64,000 nt of DNA from Dicaeum eximium (lineage: Eukaryota; Chordata; Aves; Passeriformes; Dicaeidae). The translations under genes and the position numbers were made by a program. This document shows positions 14,070-26,558 of this stretch, piece after piece. The stretch is from contig VWZP01007937.1 of assembly GCA_013396995.1 (NCBI GenBank), positions 496,001 through 560,000 on the forward strand. Reading direction: 5' to 3'. Position 1 is the stretch's first letter; every line of letters begins with the position of its first letter. The notes beneath the pieces were generated by a model, which did not search any database, was not told the origin of the DNA, and saw only the letters and a list, made by a program, of their open reading frames with translations.

Positions 14070-14988
14070 AGAGCCTCATTTTATGGAAAAGGCTGGCAGT
14101 GATGTTTGGGTTCAGAAGACCTGTATTTGAAACGTTCAAATGAGAAACTTCCAGCTATAACAAAAATCTGTGTTCTTTGTGAATACCAGATGCCATAGAC
14201 TTAAAAAATACTGTGGATTCATTGGTGAAATAATCTTTTTGAGCACCAGAGCTGCAAGGGCCTGTTCCTTGCTCTCACACTGGTGTGCTTGGTGGGCTTA
14301 AAGAGATCACTTCAACTCCAAAGAGGTTGTGTGTGTCTATGACCCACCTTTATTTTCACAGATGTATAGTGAAGTAACCATGACTGCTGCCTTTGTAAAG
14401 CATTTTGACATCTAATGATACAGAGAGGGGTGACTTAGGTTCCCAAGTTCCTAGTGTTGTTCTGTACCTTCAAAATGCTGTGGACTGAAGACTCCAGTGT
14501 GGAGCACAGAAGCAGCAGGGGAAGCTTCTGGGCAAGAATGGAAGAACGCAGTCTGCAGCAGTTGCTTTCTATAACAGAATTACAGACACAAGCACAGAGA
14601 GTTTATCTTGCTCCTGTTGCCATCCACGCAGCAGCATGTGGAAATAATACTTATGTTTTTATCTACAGATAATGCCTTGACCATTTGCTCCAGCCTTTCA
14701 TTGGAAGCACTATACCTCACGGACTTCATCTCCAGCCCTGTTTTGTCTTAAGAAGCATTAAGGGGAGGTGATGAGGAGCAGAGAGGTTTCTGATGGGCCA
14801 CGAGGGAAAGGAGTTACTGAGTGAAAATGTCAAGGTAGAAATTCTTGGCACCGTAATCAAGACAGGCTCTCAGGACTTTTTAAAATATGTCTTTACATCT
14901 ACTTACAGTCTGGCTGAAACCAGATTTACAGTCTATTTTTGCAGCTGCCAGTCTCCACTTAGAAAAGCTTTAGTTTTGGATATGGGTA

Positions 14989-15026
14989 GTGCACTTCAAA
15001 AGGTAGATGAAACCTTTGAAGTGCAC
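14989..15026. repeat. Near-perfect short inverted repeat (hairpin)
   Basis: The left arm gtgcacttcaaaaggt (14989-15004) pairs with the right arm acctttgaagtgcac (15012-15026) around a 7-base loop, with one bulged A. The 15-bp stem is too short for a typical microRNA precursor unless the flanks also pair. No transposon boundary is visible around it. Confidence 0.8.
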
Positions 15027-18000
15027 ACAGGCTGATGTGAAGGGATGCTCAAAAGTATGGGTTTCCTCTGACAACAGAGGTATTTAGAAATGTTAGGATC
15101 CCAAAGGTGCTCAGGATTTAATCTGTCTAGGTGGATAAAGCATTAGATATTACATCTAAGTGTGTTTATGTATTTAGAAAGCACATTTTCCATATTTACC
15201 TTGTTTCTGTGTGTGCATAGGTGAGGGAAAGAAGCCACCTGTTTATACTGTGATGTTTTTCCATTTAAGAATTTGTTAACAATATCTTTGAACTTCTGGG
15301 AACACTCTTGGAAAATATCTGCAAGGGCCAGCTCCTGAATCATCTTAAATCAGTTGTGGTTGACAAAGCATATCTTTTAACATTCAAATTTTGAAAATGT
15401 GCAAAATCTGGCATTTTATTTTCTTCTTTTGAATAACTTTTTAGCAAGTTTATTGTATTTATCAAAGCACACGTGTTGAACATGTTTCAATGGAGTAGGT
15501 TAATGTGTAAAATATTTAGGTATAATAAGAACACTGAAAAGGATGAAAAGATCTTCAAACCACCCATTGACAAAACTCACTTCTTGTACTTATAGAGAGG
15601 CTTTTTTTTCACTTAGGTCAAATAGCTAACACAAAAATAAATTCAGGCACAAGCAAATCCCCTTGCCTATAACAATTAATGGTAAAATTTTATTTCAGGA
15701 GTATATATTTAGAGACATATAAAGGCAGCTAACTGAATAGATTTAAGCAGTGCTGATACTGTAGAACAGTTTGGTACTACTGGCTATTGTATTTTTACTA
15801 AGAAGTTACAGTAACAGCATTTAAAAATACATCTTTATATACATTTTTCATTTTTTTGCCAGAGCTCTAGCAACATGTTTAATATATAAGTTTGAGAAAA
15901 AAAGGCAAAAAAGTGTTTTTACTGAGGTCTGTAGGAGGTTTATTACAAAAAGATGACATTTGGACAAATATGTTTTGAAACAATTTCACCCAATTTTGCT
16001 ACAATAGTGTAATTTATCCAATGATTTACTAAGAAACTGCTGAAGTACACACAACTGCCTATTTAAATTTTGTTTTGATGTAAGTCTGCTGTTAGTTGTT
16101 GTATTGACCTAGAGCTACTTTGTAACATCTTTCAGTGTGAGAATGTCACTTTTAGTAATAGCTGGAAAGCAATATTTAAGTGTGCTTATAATTCTAGAAA
16201 AGAGGTTTTTTATTTTTCCTCCGAAGTGTGACATTCAAAAGGAAAAACACTTTGACCCTTAAAGTAACCTCATATATTAAGGAAGCATTACAAGTACCCT
16301 TCCTCTGACTTTATTCCCTGGATTAAGAGGAAGCTAAGCACACATAGTGAAAACAAACAAAATTTAAGTTGATTTGATTTTACAAATTAAGCAAATATAT
16401 TGGGGCCTTTTTTTTTTCCTTACAGCCAACCACTTTTTGCTTCCAATATATAACAAGATAAGGGAAAAAGAAATGTAAGGAAGCTCACACACATGGAGCA
16501 AGATCCACCAGAGAAGCAGGACAGTTTTGCACCAGTTTGCTGGGTCAAAGCTGACCTTAAAACTAGAGTGGCTGGCAGCTGCTGGTTTTCTGCCCCATTT
16601 CAGGAATCTTTGAGCAGTTGCTGCAGCAGTTTGTGCAGCTCCTTCCCCTGCCATCAGCACAGGGGCTGGTGGCCAGGGCCACTTTACTCCTGGCTGGTCT
16701 CCAGCTGCCAAAGCAGCTGGCCCCTTGAGGCTGCTGGCAATCAGTGAAAATCAAATCAGCCCTGAGCTGTGAACTGGTGCTGGAGTGAACTGATGCTGGG
16801 AAAGCACAGAGCTGGTATATTGTTCCTTCTTAGCCAGAAATATAGATCAGCATTTTCAGATGACTGCTTTCTGTCTCAAAAGGTGTTTCAGTCTGCTTTA
16901 GTGCTATAGAAATTTCACATTTAGACACATACATTTAGTCTTATTATAATGAAACTGGAGAAATTAAAAACTTGTAAGAGAAATCAGGCAGCTTGATTCT
17001 AATAAAATTGTTCTGAATCAAAATTTAACATAAAGATGTACAAAGGCAGCAATGTTTACATGGCAGGATGAAACACCTTTTGGAACAAGTTTTGTAGGGG
17101 CAAGCAAAGGAGAATGGAGCCGTCCTTGTTCCAGTGCTGCTCAAGTTCAGTTTCTTTTTCACATGAACAATAATAGAATAGATATGGGGTACTAGTGTCA
17201 GACCACACAAATAGGATTTTGTCTCATAAAGCCAATTCTGATCTTACTTTAATTTACCTGGAAAGTGTGTCAGAATCCAGCTGAATGGCAGAGCTAATCA
17301 CAACCTGGTTGATAGGTAGGAATTCCAGACTTGTCTCACTGTCTCCCAGGGCACTTGACAGATGAGAGATTCCCTTTTCTTCTTGTGTGTCTTTTTTTCC
17401 CTGCCAGACTTGAAAGATAGAGAAAGAGAAAAAGAGTGTTTTGTATCAGTCTTCTATCTCCATCCATTCCTATTTTACTGAGCCCAGCTGCTCACTCTGC
17501 TCTGTGGCAGCTCTTGTTGGTTCCCTGCCCTGTCTCTGTAAATCCAAGTCAACATTTCCAGAGAAAATGCTGCTTAATAACTTCAAAGAGTTATTACTGC
17601 TGTCTTTGTCTGTGCATGGTACAGCAGAGTAAAGAATAAAGAACAGACACGAAGTGACCCGACCCCCATATTTGTATTGAAGACTATAAAGAGATGCCTG
17701 TCCAAGAAAATGCAGTTTCTTTGGCAAGCATGCTGATGCCAGGAATACATGTGAATAATAAAATCCCCAGATAGACAGGGCACTTTCTAAGGAACAGGTT
17801 TCCATATCAGGTTTCAGGTGGTGAGAACCTGGTTCTTTGCCTCATGCATGAGCTGGGAGTGCAAATTCACTGTGAATTGATTTAGTGATCTGTCAGCAAA
17901 TATAACTAGAGTGACACCAGTTTCACTGCACCTCCACAACTTGTTTCACTTTCCATCTTCTGAGCTTCCCAAGCACTGCTTCCCTGGCCCTTGCTACTAT

Positions 18001-18416
18001 AAGATTCATCTTCAGCATCCCCAATTCTTCCTCCCCAGTTAAAGTTTCTCAGTTGAAGTAAGCAGGTATCCCATACATGGTGCTCTAATTTTGAGTATTG
18101 CTTGGTGTGATGAAGTATTACAATTACAATGAAACAGTAATTTCTTTTTAATTGGTGAAGTTCAAAGGGAGTTGCAGGTACATTCCCCCTGATTGCATTC
18201 CTCTAGAAACAGCCTGTCTTTGTGAGATGGGTTAGACTTCTCTAGAAAGGCAAACAAAAAGGCCTTATAACCAAGATGCCATGCACAGAAGAACTAACAC
18301 AGGCCACTGGATCCAAATGGGGAGTTCTTGTTAAGATAATCACAAAGCAGGCCTGTGCATGTTGCCTAGGCAGAGCAAATGCCAAATGCCTGGAGATAGT
18401 GACTTCTGCTGAGTCA

Positions 18417-18728
18417 GGGACTGGCAGGGGACCTCATCAATGTCTGTCAGTGCCTGCAGGGAGGGGTCAGAGCAGGGACCAGGCTCTGCCCAGTGGTGCC
18501 CAGCAACAGGACAAGGGCCAATGGGCAGGAATTGATGCACGGGAAGTTCCACCTGAACATGAGGAAGAGCTTCCTTACTGTGCAGTGACCGAGCACTGGA
18601 ACAGATCACCCAGAGAGGGTGTGGAGTATCCCTTACAGGAGATATTCCAGAACCATCTGGATGCAATCCTGTGCCATGTGCTCTGGGATGACCCTGCCTG
18701 AGGAGGGGGATGGGACCAGATGACCCAC
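18417..18728 (+). mobile_element. CR1 LINE, 5'- and 3'-truncated copy
   Basis: The stretch follows the 3' third of an avian CR1 of the subfamily type whose 3' region reads 'gttccacctgaacatgagg ... agcactggaacag ... agagggtgtggagt ... gatgaccctgcctga'. It starts near ctggcaggggacctcatcaa and stops at cagatgaccca, short of the usual cccttccaacc tail, so the 3' end is lost or very diverged. Frames at 18276-18701 (plus) and 18340-18801 (minus) are CR1 by-products, not genes. Confidence 0.92.
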
Positions 18729-19905
18729 TTTTATAACTGCACCCACTGTGGGATTTTGCAATCATCACAGCAGGTGACTGTGGCATCTTCGGTTTGTGCA
18801 CATGCTCTACCTGTTCAATTTTATCCTGTGTTTGAAAAAAATAAAGGGCTCATTTCTGTCCTCTAAAAACTCCCATTACACATGTGATGGCTCAGTGATC
18901 TTCCACAAGGCTTCCTCAGTTTCTTCTCCATCCACCAGTAAACAAATTCCCGAATGTATTCTATTCATCCATGTACATTCATTAATACTGTCCATGCTGC
19001 CCTAGCAACCAGTGCCACCTTCTCTGATCTGAGCCACAAGGCTCTCATTCTGACCATTTGCTGCTGCTTTAGAAATTGGCCTTTGTGCAAGCATGGATGA
19101 CAGCTTTGCCACTTGCAGCTTGTTTTATAGATACTGGCATGCTGCACCTCATTGCAATGAAGCAAATGTCATTGTCACAGCATTCAACAACTTTTTTTCC
19201 CTTTGAGAAACTGCTGTTCTTGTTAACATGCTTTTAACTACTGGAATTAAAACACTAGAAGAGAAACAGGGCCGTTTGGTAGTTCTGCACATATGGGGAA
19301 ATTCTCCCTGTCTCAACATTAGCACAGGCCAATGAGAAGTAAAATACTTGGATGGGATTCCTAATCAGTTACCTGCACAACCCAGTAGCTTTAATACACT
19401 TCTACTTCTCAGCATCACATCTACCTAATTCACAGATGTATCACATTGAGAATCTTCCAACAGTTCAATTGGAGACACAAGAAAAAGAGAGAGAGAGAGA
19501 GAGAGAGAACCCTCAGCCTCATCTTACCCCTGCCCAGAAAATTCAATACAAACATTACATTTGGAGTGCCTTGCCTTGACTGCTGATTGATTGCTAAATT
19601 CACTACTGGCATTTCTACGTAAACACATGCAGGGAAGACTCTGGCCCTCTATTTTGAAAGCTTACCCAACTGTGCATCCATAAAATTGGAACAGCAGCAG
19701 TAATTTGGCTTCCTCTGGCTCTTTCAGTTTCTTTCTGGGTAGACCCCAAATGCCTTTCAGAGAGATTTGCTGCTGCTAATTTGTTTTAACAGACCATCTG
19801 TCTCATTTTGTATTCTAGAACATTCTTCTCCTTTACTTGTCATGCTTCCAGCAGAGTGAGAAGTTAGTTGGACTGCTCGTGCTGTAGTTAGTTACCAGGC
19901 TGCTG
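18729..19905. other. Unique noncoding DNA with an (AG)n microsatellite
   Basis: Apart from the (AG)n tract at 19486-19509 nothing is recognisable. Frames are at most 75 codons. The right edge abuts the duplicated segment that begins near 19906. Confidence 0.6.
19486..19509. repeat. (AG)n dinucleotide microsatellite
   Basis: Twelve uninterrupted AG units follow a short gaaaa lead. The run gives an Arg-Glu stretch in a 75-codon plus frame (19352-19579) and a Leu-Ser stretch on the minus strand. Neither is evidence of a protein. Confidence 0.96.
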
Positions 19906-20210
19906 TCCTGTTGCTGGTGAAGCAGAAAAGAGAAAAGGCCACCCTGTCTATGCTCCCTTTCCCTGGGCAGGAAATCCTCCTCTCCTCTCAGCAGGGAAGG
20001 GTCTTGGCACCTTCATGGCTCCCCTAACATTCTCTTACCCTAAAGACTTTGCAAACCCCTCCTGTAAAGACTTAGGACCAGACTGGAAACAGCACAGATA
20101 GGCAAAAGGGGCCAGGGGCTTTTTTGCTCCCCAGGGGGAGTGTAGCTCTTACTGTTGTCATGCCCAAGCTGGACCACATCAAGAACAATACATTTGCTGC
20201 AGATCTCTTA
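19906..20210. repeat. Local segmental duplication, copy A (non-CR1 part)
   Basis: About 305 bp of non-CR1 sequence is repeated in the same orientation at 26248-26558, about 6.3 kb away. By eye the left 230 bp is roughly 90% identical, with a few small indels (for example ccctgggcaggaaatcctcc against ccatgggcaggaaatcctcc). From 20167 onward it is identical to copy B and continues without a break into the neighbouring CR1. The left homology edge lies near 19906. The unit could also be a member of an interspersed family not recognised here. Confidence 0.9.
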
Positions 20211-20577
20211 GAATTATAGAATCAGAATGGCCTGGGTTGAAAGGGACCTTACAGGTCATCTGGTTCTGTCCTTCTGCCATGGGCAGGGACACCTTACACT
20301 GGATCAAGTTGCTCAGAACTTCACCCAACCTGGCCTTGGCCAGGGATGTGGCAGCCACAGCTTCTGTGGGAAACCTGTGCCAGTGTGCCATCACCCTCCC
20401 AGCAAAGAATTTCTTTGTAATATTTGATCTAAACCCCCTTTGTCAGTTTGAAGCTGTTCTCCATTGTCCTGTCACTCCATGCTCTTGTAAATAGTCTCTC
20501 TCCATCTTTCCTGTGAGCTCCCTTGAGGTACTGGAAAGCTACAATTAGGTTACCACAAATGTTTTTCTTTTCCAGGA
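20211..20577 (-). mobile_element. CR1 LINE, 5'-truncated (in duplication copy A)
   Basis: This is a reverse-complement CR1 beginning at its 3' tail (gaattatagaatcagaatgg). It runs through the ggttgaaagggacctta, gccatgggcagggacac and gatctaaaccc landmarks to the end of ORF2 near ttttccagg. Minus-strand frames keep pieces of the C-terminal CR1 ORF2 region, such as LIVAFQYLKGAHRKDGERLF, with disabling changes. Its first 93 bp (20211-20303) are identical to the CR1 of copy B; beyond that similarity falls to about 75-78%. Confidence 0.95.
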
Positions 20578-21367
20578 TGATCACTGAACACTGGGCATAG
20601 CAGGGATACAACAAAATACTATCTGATGTGTGAAGAACAGATAGAGAGATTTTAAACAGTGCTCTATGCTGCCCCTTCAAGCCACAGGCATCATCAAAAC
20701 AGAAGATAGGCAGAAAATAATTTTATTTGTCTACATATCCGGTCCTGACACTCATGTTCAACTGCTTTCAACTAAAGTGGGTAGGAAAGCTGCTTATTAT
20801 ACAAACCCTGTGGAGTTGGCCTCCAATGTCAAAATTTGAAACATTCAAGACTTGAGAGAAGTGAAAACACAAAAGAACTTGCTGATATAAGACTATATGG
20901 CATATTTTGCTGTGAGTTCATCACAGAAATCTGGAAATACTAATAATCCTTATTTGGTTTCAGATACCTAGGTTGTTGCTGTTTCCCTGAATGGTTTGTA
21001 TAGCCATTGGAGAGAAGGATTTAAGGAATCCATCTTAGAGTAAGCTGAAGTACACCCTAGAAGTGTGTATTTTCTGTAATTGCACAGTCTAAATCACTAA
21101 CACTGTTGTAGATATCTGCTGCAGTGCTCTCATTTGACCAGATAAGCCGCCCCTTAAAGAAACTGTTGGAAGAGCTCAGGAATAATCTCTTAAGAAGCCA
21201 TTAGAATTTGGCAAGAAAAGGAAGACACACTGATGAGAATGGTAGCGATTAGTGCTCTAATTCATTGGGCAACAGGATTATCCCATCTGTGGTATCTACT
21301 TGTGAGGCAGAGCTCCATCACCACGTCACCACTCTCTGACACTGGTCCTGATTGCTGAACTCCAACC
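20578..21367. other. Unique noncoding DNA between two CR1 copies
   Basis: Beyond the CR1 edge there is no recognisable repeat or gene. There is no CpG clustering and no frame with a domain. Confidence 0.6.
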
Positions 21368-21648
21368 TCATAGAATCAGAGAATAATGGAATGGTCTGAG
21401 TTGGAAGGAACTTCAAAGATTATCTTGTTGCTGTGGGCAGGGACAGCTTCCTCTAGACCAGGCTGCTCAGAGCCCCATCCAACTTTATGCTGAACGCTTC
21501 CAGGGATGAGGCATCCACAATTTCTCCAGGCAACCTGTTGCAGTGCCTCAACACTCTCACAGAAAAGATTTTTTTTCCTAAAATCTAATCTAAACCTACT
21601 CTCAGTCGGTTTGAATCCATTCCCTTTTGTTCTGTCACTATTTGCACT
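21368..21648 (-). mobile_element. CR1 LINE, 5'-truncated
   Basis: This is a minus-strand CR1 from tail (tcatagaatcagagaataat) through gagttggaaggaacttcaaa, ccaggctgctcagagcccca, aggcatccacaatttctcc and tctaatctaaacctactctc, stopping at about ctgtcactatttgcact. The minus frame 21376-21696 is partly CR1 ORF2 C-terminus with substitutions. The insertion is moderately old, judging by several changes from the usual tail. Confidence 0.95.
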
Positions 21649-21939
21649 TACTGAGGAAATTCTGAACCCACCTGAAAACCACAATAAACAGGACACAAGA
21701 CAACTACAAATAAAGGGGGCATGTGGCAGTGAGGATGAAAATGAGTCCTACAGAGGACTGTAGAAAACCCCACAAACAGCAAATGTCAGGCCTCTGTGGA
21801 TCATATGAATAAAGATGACAAAACAAGAACTACAGTTCATTGCTTTGCAAATGTTTGCAAACACAGTTTGGGATGCACAGACAAAAACTGAGGGATTCTT
21901 TACAGGAGCAATGGAAAGTGTTTCTGATGTTTAGCCAGT
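21649..21939. other. Spacer between opposite-strand CR1 copies
   Basis: About 290 bp of unique AT-rich sequence separates a minus-strand and a plus-strand CR1. I see nothing recognisable in it. Confidence 0.6.
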
Positions 21940-22302
21940 CAGTTTAGCCTGAAGAAAAGGAAGCTTGAGGGAGACCTTATAACTCTCTGAACTCCCTGAA
22001 AAGAGGGTGTAGCCAGGTGGGGTTGGGCTCTCTCCCAGGAAACAAGTGACAGGACAAGTAGAAATGGCCTCAAGTTGCACCAGAGGAGGTTCAAGTTGGA
22101 CATCAGGAGGAATTTCTTCCTGGAAAGGGTTGTTAAACTTTGGGCCTGTCAGGGAAGTGGGGGAGTCATCATCCTGGAGGTGTTCAAAACTGGGCTTGGC
22201 ACTTAGTGCTATGGTCTAGTTGACAAGGGGGTGATTGGTCAAATTTTGGACTTGATGATCTTGGAAGCTTTTCCAACCAAAGTGATTATGTGACTCTGTG
22301 AT
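21940..22302 (+). mobile_element. CR1 LINE, 5'-truncated with 3' tail
   Basis: This plus-strand CR1 starts in the ORF2 C-terminal coding region (tttagcctgaagaaaagg, then gggagaccttataactctct). It continues through gttggacatcaggaggaatt and reaches the tail (ttttccaaccaaagtgatta, then gtgactctgtgatc). Degraded spacing in the 3' untranslated part shows it is old. It has no intact reading frame. Confidence 0.93.
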
Positions 22303-25300
22303 CATATTAATGTTAAAATAAAAAAAAACCCTGAAGCATTCACTGATTTATGCTGAGCACAGAAAAAGGCATATGGTGCCATAAGTGATGCTTACAAATT
22401 ATTTATTTTTATTGCAGAGTTGCGAGATAAAACAAACATTGTCTTGTTTCTCTGAAATATAGTCAATGGGACAAAAATCCTGGAGAGGCAATAAAAAGAA
22501 ACCATTGTGAGAGAAGCTGAACATTACCAGGCTCAAGTGTTTTGCTTCATCTGTCTGCTTTTTATGATTAGAAGGTGCACTTATGGAAGGGCAGTTTATA
22601 CTTTTCAGGACACAGGTGAGTTTTCATACCAGAGAAACTATAATCCTACTAAAAGTTCATAACTTATGCCCTCATAAATCTTCTTCTGCCTACTTTTACT
22701 TTTTTCTAAGAAAGTTGACATCAAAAGAGAATAGTTCCTAATGCTGGGATTGGGCTATATAAGCTCCAAACCCAAGTAACCCTACAACTTAATTTATCCT
22801 ATATTTCTACACTCCTTATAGGGGAAAAATTACTGCTGCCTAAATTATTGCCAGGGCTCTAAAATCAGAGCACAGGTCGAGTTATGTTTTTTCAATCTCT
22901 TTGGAAAGCACCTTTTCAAGGAACTACCATTTGGGCTTTTTTATTTCACTGAGAAACTTAACACCTTGATAGCATGGATTGAACATGGTGAATACAGAAA
23001 TAACCTGCTTTCCTGTCTGGAAAATGTAGTGAAAACATAACAACTGGTAGCTTTGAAGATGTGAGTGATACTGAGATGCCAGTTCTAAAACTATCAGACC
23101 TATAACTGAACAAATAGGTTTAAATACAGTGTAGTGGAAATTAGATGCCACAGGAGAGAAATGAAGCCAGCAAGTTACTTCTCTGTGATGTAGCTAACTG
23201 TAGTACCTTAAAAGCATTGATGTGTAAAACTGTTCAGTGTTCAGGGCTTTTAAGTCTTAATAGACATCTTGGGGCTTTAACTCTGCTGAAGTTCTGTAGC
23301 AGAAAACACAGAATTAAACGGGCTGAAAACAATTCAGAGGGCAGTTTGAGGTCAATGCTTTAAAAAAATAGGGTTAACACTGAGGATTGGTGGCTTGTAT
23401 TTCAGTGGGTGTGAGCAAAACCAAAAGGCCACTTGCCCAAGGAAAGAAGGTGGTTTTGGCCTTCATCCATTTATATAAAAACTGTCTAACTTCATCTGTG
23501 ACTGGCCAGCCTTAGCTGAAACTTCCCATAAACTGATTAGTGCCATGGTCTAGAGGCACCTGGCAGACTTATCATCTACTGAAAACACAGACATAATTTT
23601 TTCTTTGGCTATAAATGGATGCAAATTGAATGGTAGACTGGAAGAGTCGCTGGGGACTTGCAGAGTGAAAAATAGATAAGAGAAACTAAAATAAAAGTGT
23701 CTGACAGGATTTTTCATTTCTAAGAGCCAACAGTACTTCATGATGGGCAGCAAAGGAACAGATGTGTTCTAATGGGTTGCTTCATGGTTGCAAGTCATTA
23801 ATCTCTTGGCTGGACACACTAGTGAGGAGCTGGCAGCATTTCTTGTGAAGTTAAGAAAGGATAATCAAAACCAGTGGTGACAAGAACTGGGACAGACAGA
23901 GGCAATGAACAGTTCCCCATAGCTACTGGTCTGGTCAGAGCTCTGGGCACTGGTAGGGGCAGCAGCACACACCCCATAAACTGCCTGAACATCACAGGCA
24001 GCTTTTTGATTACACAGAAAGGTGTTTTACTGAAGCATGACTAACTTTGGGCTTGGAAAAACGGGACAAGTCTCCCGTCTGCAAGGACTAAGCTTCTCCT
24101 GTGGAAAATGTGGCCCAGTAAAGCTGCAGATCTTAGGATGAATGCTGGACTTAGGGTGCAGAGCTGAGCTCAGAGAGATCCACACTCTTGTAGCATGGGA
24201 CCACCCAGACACAGGTGACTGCCTGTGACCCTGCTCATGCATAAGTTCCTAGGCCTTTTTTCAACATGGCTAAAATGTAAATAAAATAACAACACTAAAA
24301 CACATTTAGAAAACAGCCAAACGTAAAAGCAACTCCCTCTTAGTAGTAAATGATCATAGATTGCTTTGGAATTTAAAGATACTTCCAACCCATTACAAAA
24401 TATTTGTTTTCATAGGTTTTTTATTTTCTTCCAAGTTATATGTGGCCATGGAGACATAATTGCCAATATAGAGACACGTATTTTATTAAGGTGTTATTAG
24501 TTTAAATTTGACCACTTTTTATCAAATTTATAACCACACTGATATAGTTCACATTTTATTTACAGAAACATATTGATTTTGCTGGTTCCTAAAAGGTGCT
24601 TGGAAGACATGGTAATGGGATGGGAGCTACTTTTTCTTTCAGATCAATTAGCATCAATTTCATGGACTGTGTAAAATGGATGCATTTACAAAACTCAGAG
24701 TATTCCTGTGGCTTCTCATACAGCAGCAGCAGCAGCACCTGAGCCACTTAGCACTAGAGACACACTTGCTGGAAGTGCTTGTGAAGAAGTGGACCATCAG
24801 GCACGGGTTTTTGGCAGGCTCTGGCACAGTCTAACTGAATTAATTCTGCTGATTCTACCCCCTGCAGTATTTACTTGATGAAATACAAGGGGCAAGAGTT
24901 GCTGCACGTATCCCTCCTCCAAATTCACTGGAATTGGTGCCCAGGTTTGGCCATTGCCATAGATCAGCCAGCACTGCAGAGGTGGGGATTCATTTGCTTA
25001 ATTGTTCTTCCTCACTTTCTCCAGCCTTGCCTATATTCTGTGCAAAAACTGGCTGAATTATTCTTCTGAAATACCAGATAAGAATTTTATATCCCTTTTT
25101 CATTGTTGTTTACCAGATTGTCCGAGCAGATTGGTTCACACAAATCAATTGCATCTTTTGTTTGTTCAATGAATGTTAATATCCATGACCTTTATGATGA
25201 CTTTGTGTTACTGTCTTGTGATTGATCATTTCAATTGCACTGTAACGTTTTGGATGCTTGGCTAACAGATTTTGGTAATTTTCTGAACAAAATTATAAAA

Positions 25301-26183
25301 AATGATATTTTACAATTGAATTACTCAATTTGAGAGCTGCTAAATATTTTTAAACATTGGTTACAACAAAACTTTTGGCAGTTGGGCATTTTCAGAAGTT
25401 TCTGGTATTCTCAGGTTTTTGGATGAAATTAAAAATACAAGACAGATTCTTTTCTTCATTAAAAAAAAAAAAAAAAGGAAAATAAACCCCAAGCGCTAAA
25501 AATTGTGATTCAGAAGGGAAACTCTGATGCTTCATGGAAATTTTGGTTCATTCTGCTGCCTGTTCTATGAAGTGATTACCTCAAACTGTATCTGTTTTCA
25601 TGCACTGTGAACAGGACTTGAACATCAGCACAGCAAATGGTAAGACTCCAATATTTGATAGGAAATAAGAGACAGACAGGGAGACCAGCACAATAAAAGA
25701 AAATGGCAATGTTGGAAAAACAAACAGGAAGAGTTAAAGTAGAATTTCCTAAAACAAATTCAGTATTTATTTTTAAACATTTCCTAAACTGTCAGTATTT
25801 TATACTTTCTATTTTTGAGCAGCCCTGAGAGTGATATTAGTTGCATATTTTGCTTTCACAATCCTGTGAATCCTGGCATTTGTCCAATGAGGTGATTTAA
25901 TTTTAATAGTGCTTATTGATTACAAGTCAGACCTGAGAACAAAAGAGAAGATCTAAGTCTGCTTGGATACATATAAATTTCTTGAAATAGAGGCTGAGAG
26001 ATTAATGTGCTGCCACACCTGTGTGTTTTTTCATTCTCATGGACAATCTTCAGGCACTTACTGCTGTAGGGTTTGAGCCACACCCACAACCCTCTCAGGT
26101 AGCACAGAATTTCTCATCCCACCTGCCTGCTGCTTCAATTTGTGTTGGCACCTGACAACTGCACAAACACAGTAGTTATGGAC
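22303..26183. other. Unique AT-rich noncoding DNA, no gene seen
   Basis: There is no recognisable interspersed repeat. It holds a short (CAG)n tract at 24721-24737 and an A16 run at 25461-25476. Frames are at most 75 codons and lack domains. The stretch 23930-24200 has slightly higher G+C without a coding signal. Confidence 0.55.
24721..24737. repeat. Short (CAG)n trinucleotide run
   Basis: There are five and two-thirds perfect CAG units. No long frame spans it with coding character, so it is most simply a noncoding microsatellite seed. Confidence 0.9.
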
Positions 26184-26247
26184 ACAGAATCATGGAATCA
26201 TAGAGCCACACAATGGGCCTGGGCTGGAAGGGACCTTAGAGATCACC
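26184..26247 (-). mobile_element. CR1 LINE 3'-tail fragment, cut off at a duplication edge
   Basis: Reverse-complement CR1 tail (cagaatcatggaatcatag, then ggcctgggctggaagggacc and ttagagatcac) lasts only about 60 bp. It ends exactly where homology to copy A of the local duplication begins (about 26248). The coincidence suggests that the duplicated segment was joined into, or recombined at, this CR1. Confidence 0.9.
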
Positions 26248-26558
26248 GCGTGGCTGGAGCAGCAGAACACAGACAGGGACACCCAGTCTATGCTCCCTTT
26301 CCATGGGCAGGAAATCCTCCACTCTCCTCAGCAGGGAAGGGTCTTGGCACCTTCATGGTTCCCCCAGCATGTTCATTTACACTGAAGACTTTGCAAACCT
26401 CTCCTGTAAAGACTTAGGATCAGACTGGAAACAGCACAGGTAGGCAAAAGGGGCCAGAGACTTTTTCTCCCTTTCCCAGGGGGAGTGTAGCTCTTACTGT
26501 TGTCATGCCCAGTTAGCTGGACCACATCAAGAACAATACATTTGCTGCAGATCTCTTA
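26248..26558. repeat. Local segmental duplication, copy B (non-CR1 part)
   Basis: This is the direct-repeat partner of 19906-20210. The landmarks gtctatgctccctttcc, gggaagggtcttggcacctt, actttgcaaacc and gggggagtgtagctcttact occur in the same order in both copies. From 26515 the sequence is identical to copy A for 137 bp, crossing into the CR1. Confidence 0.9.

Larger units (their letters stand above)
12838..18416. other. Unique AT-rich noncoding DNA, no gene seen
   Basis: There is no recognisable interspersed repeat. Small local structures are a perfect 13-bp tandem duplication at 14044-14069 and a hairpin at 14989-15026, both listed separately. The stretch at 16490-16760 is richer in G+C and gives frames on both strands (84 codons plus, 115 codons minus). 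Neither resembles a known domain and the strands mirror each other's composition, so I do not call a gene. An old, unrecognised LTR is possible there. Confidence 0.5.

Noticed and set aside
16364..16754. G+C-rich stretch with open frames on both strands, considered as an exon or LTR
   Set aside because: No recognisable protein similarity, no clear splice sites, and no TG...CA ends with a target duplication could be found.
18276..18801. 141-codon plus and 153-codon minus frames, the longest pair in the window
   Set aside because: Both overlie a CR1 copy and its flank on opposite strands; neither is in the CR1 ORF2 frame as an intact protein.
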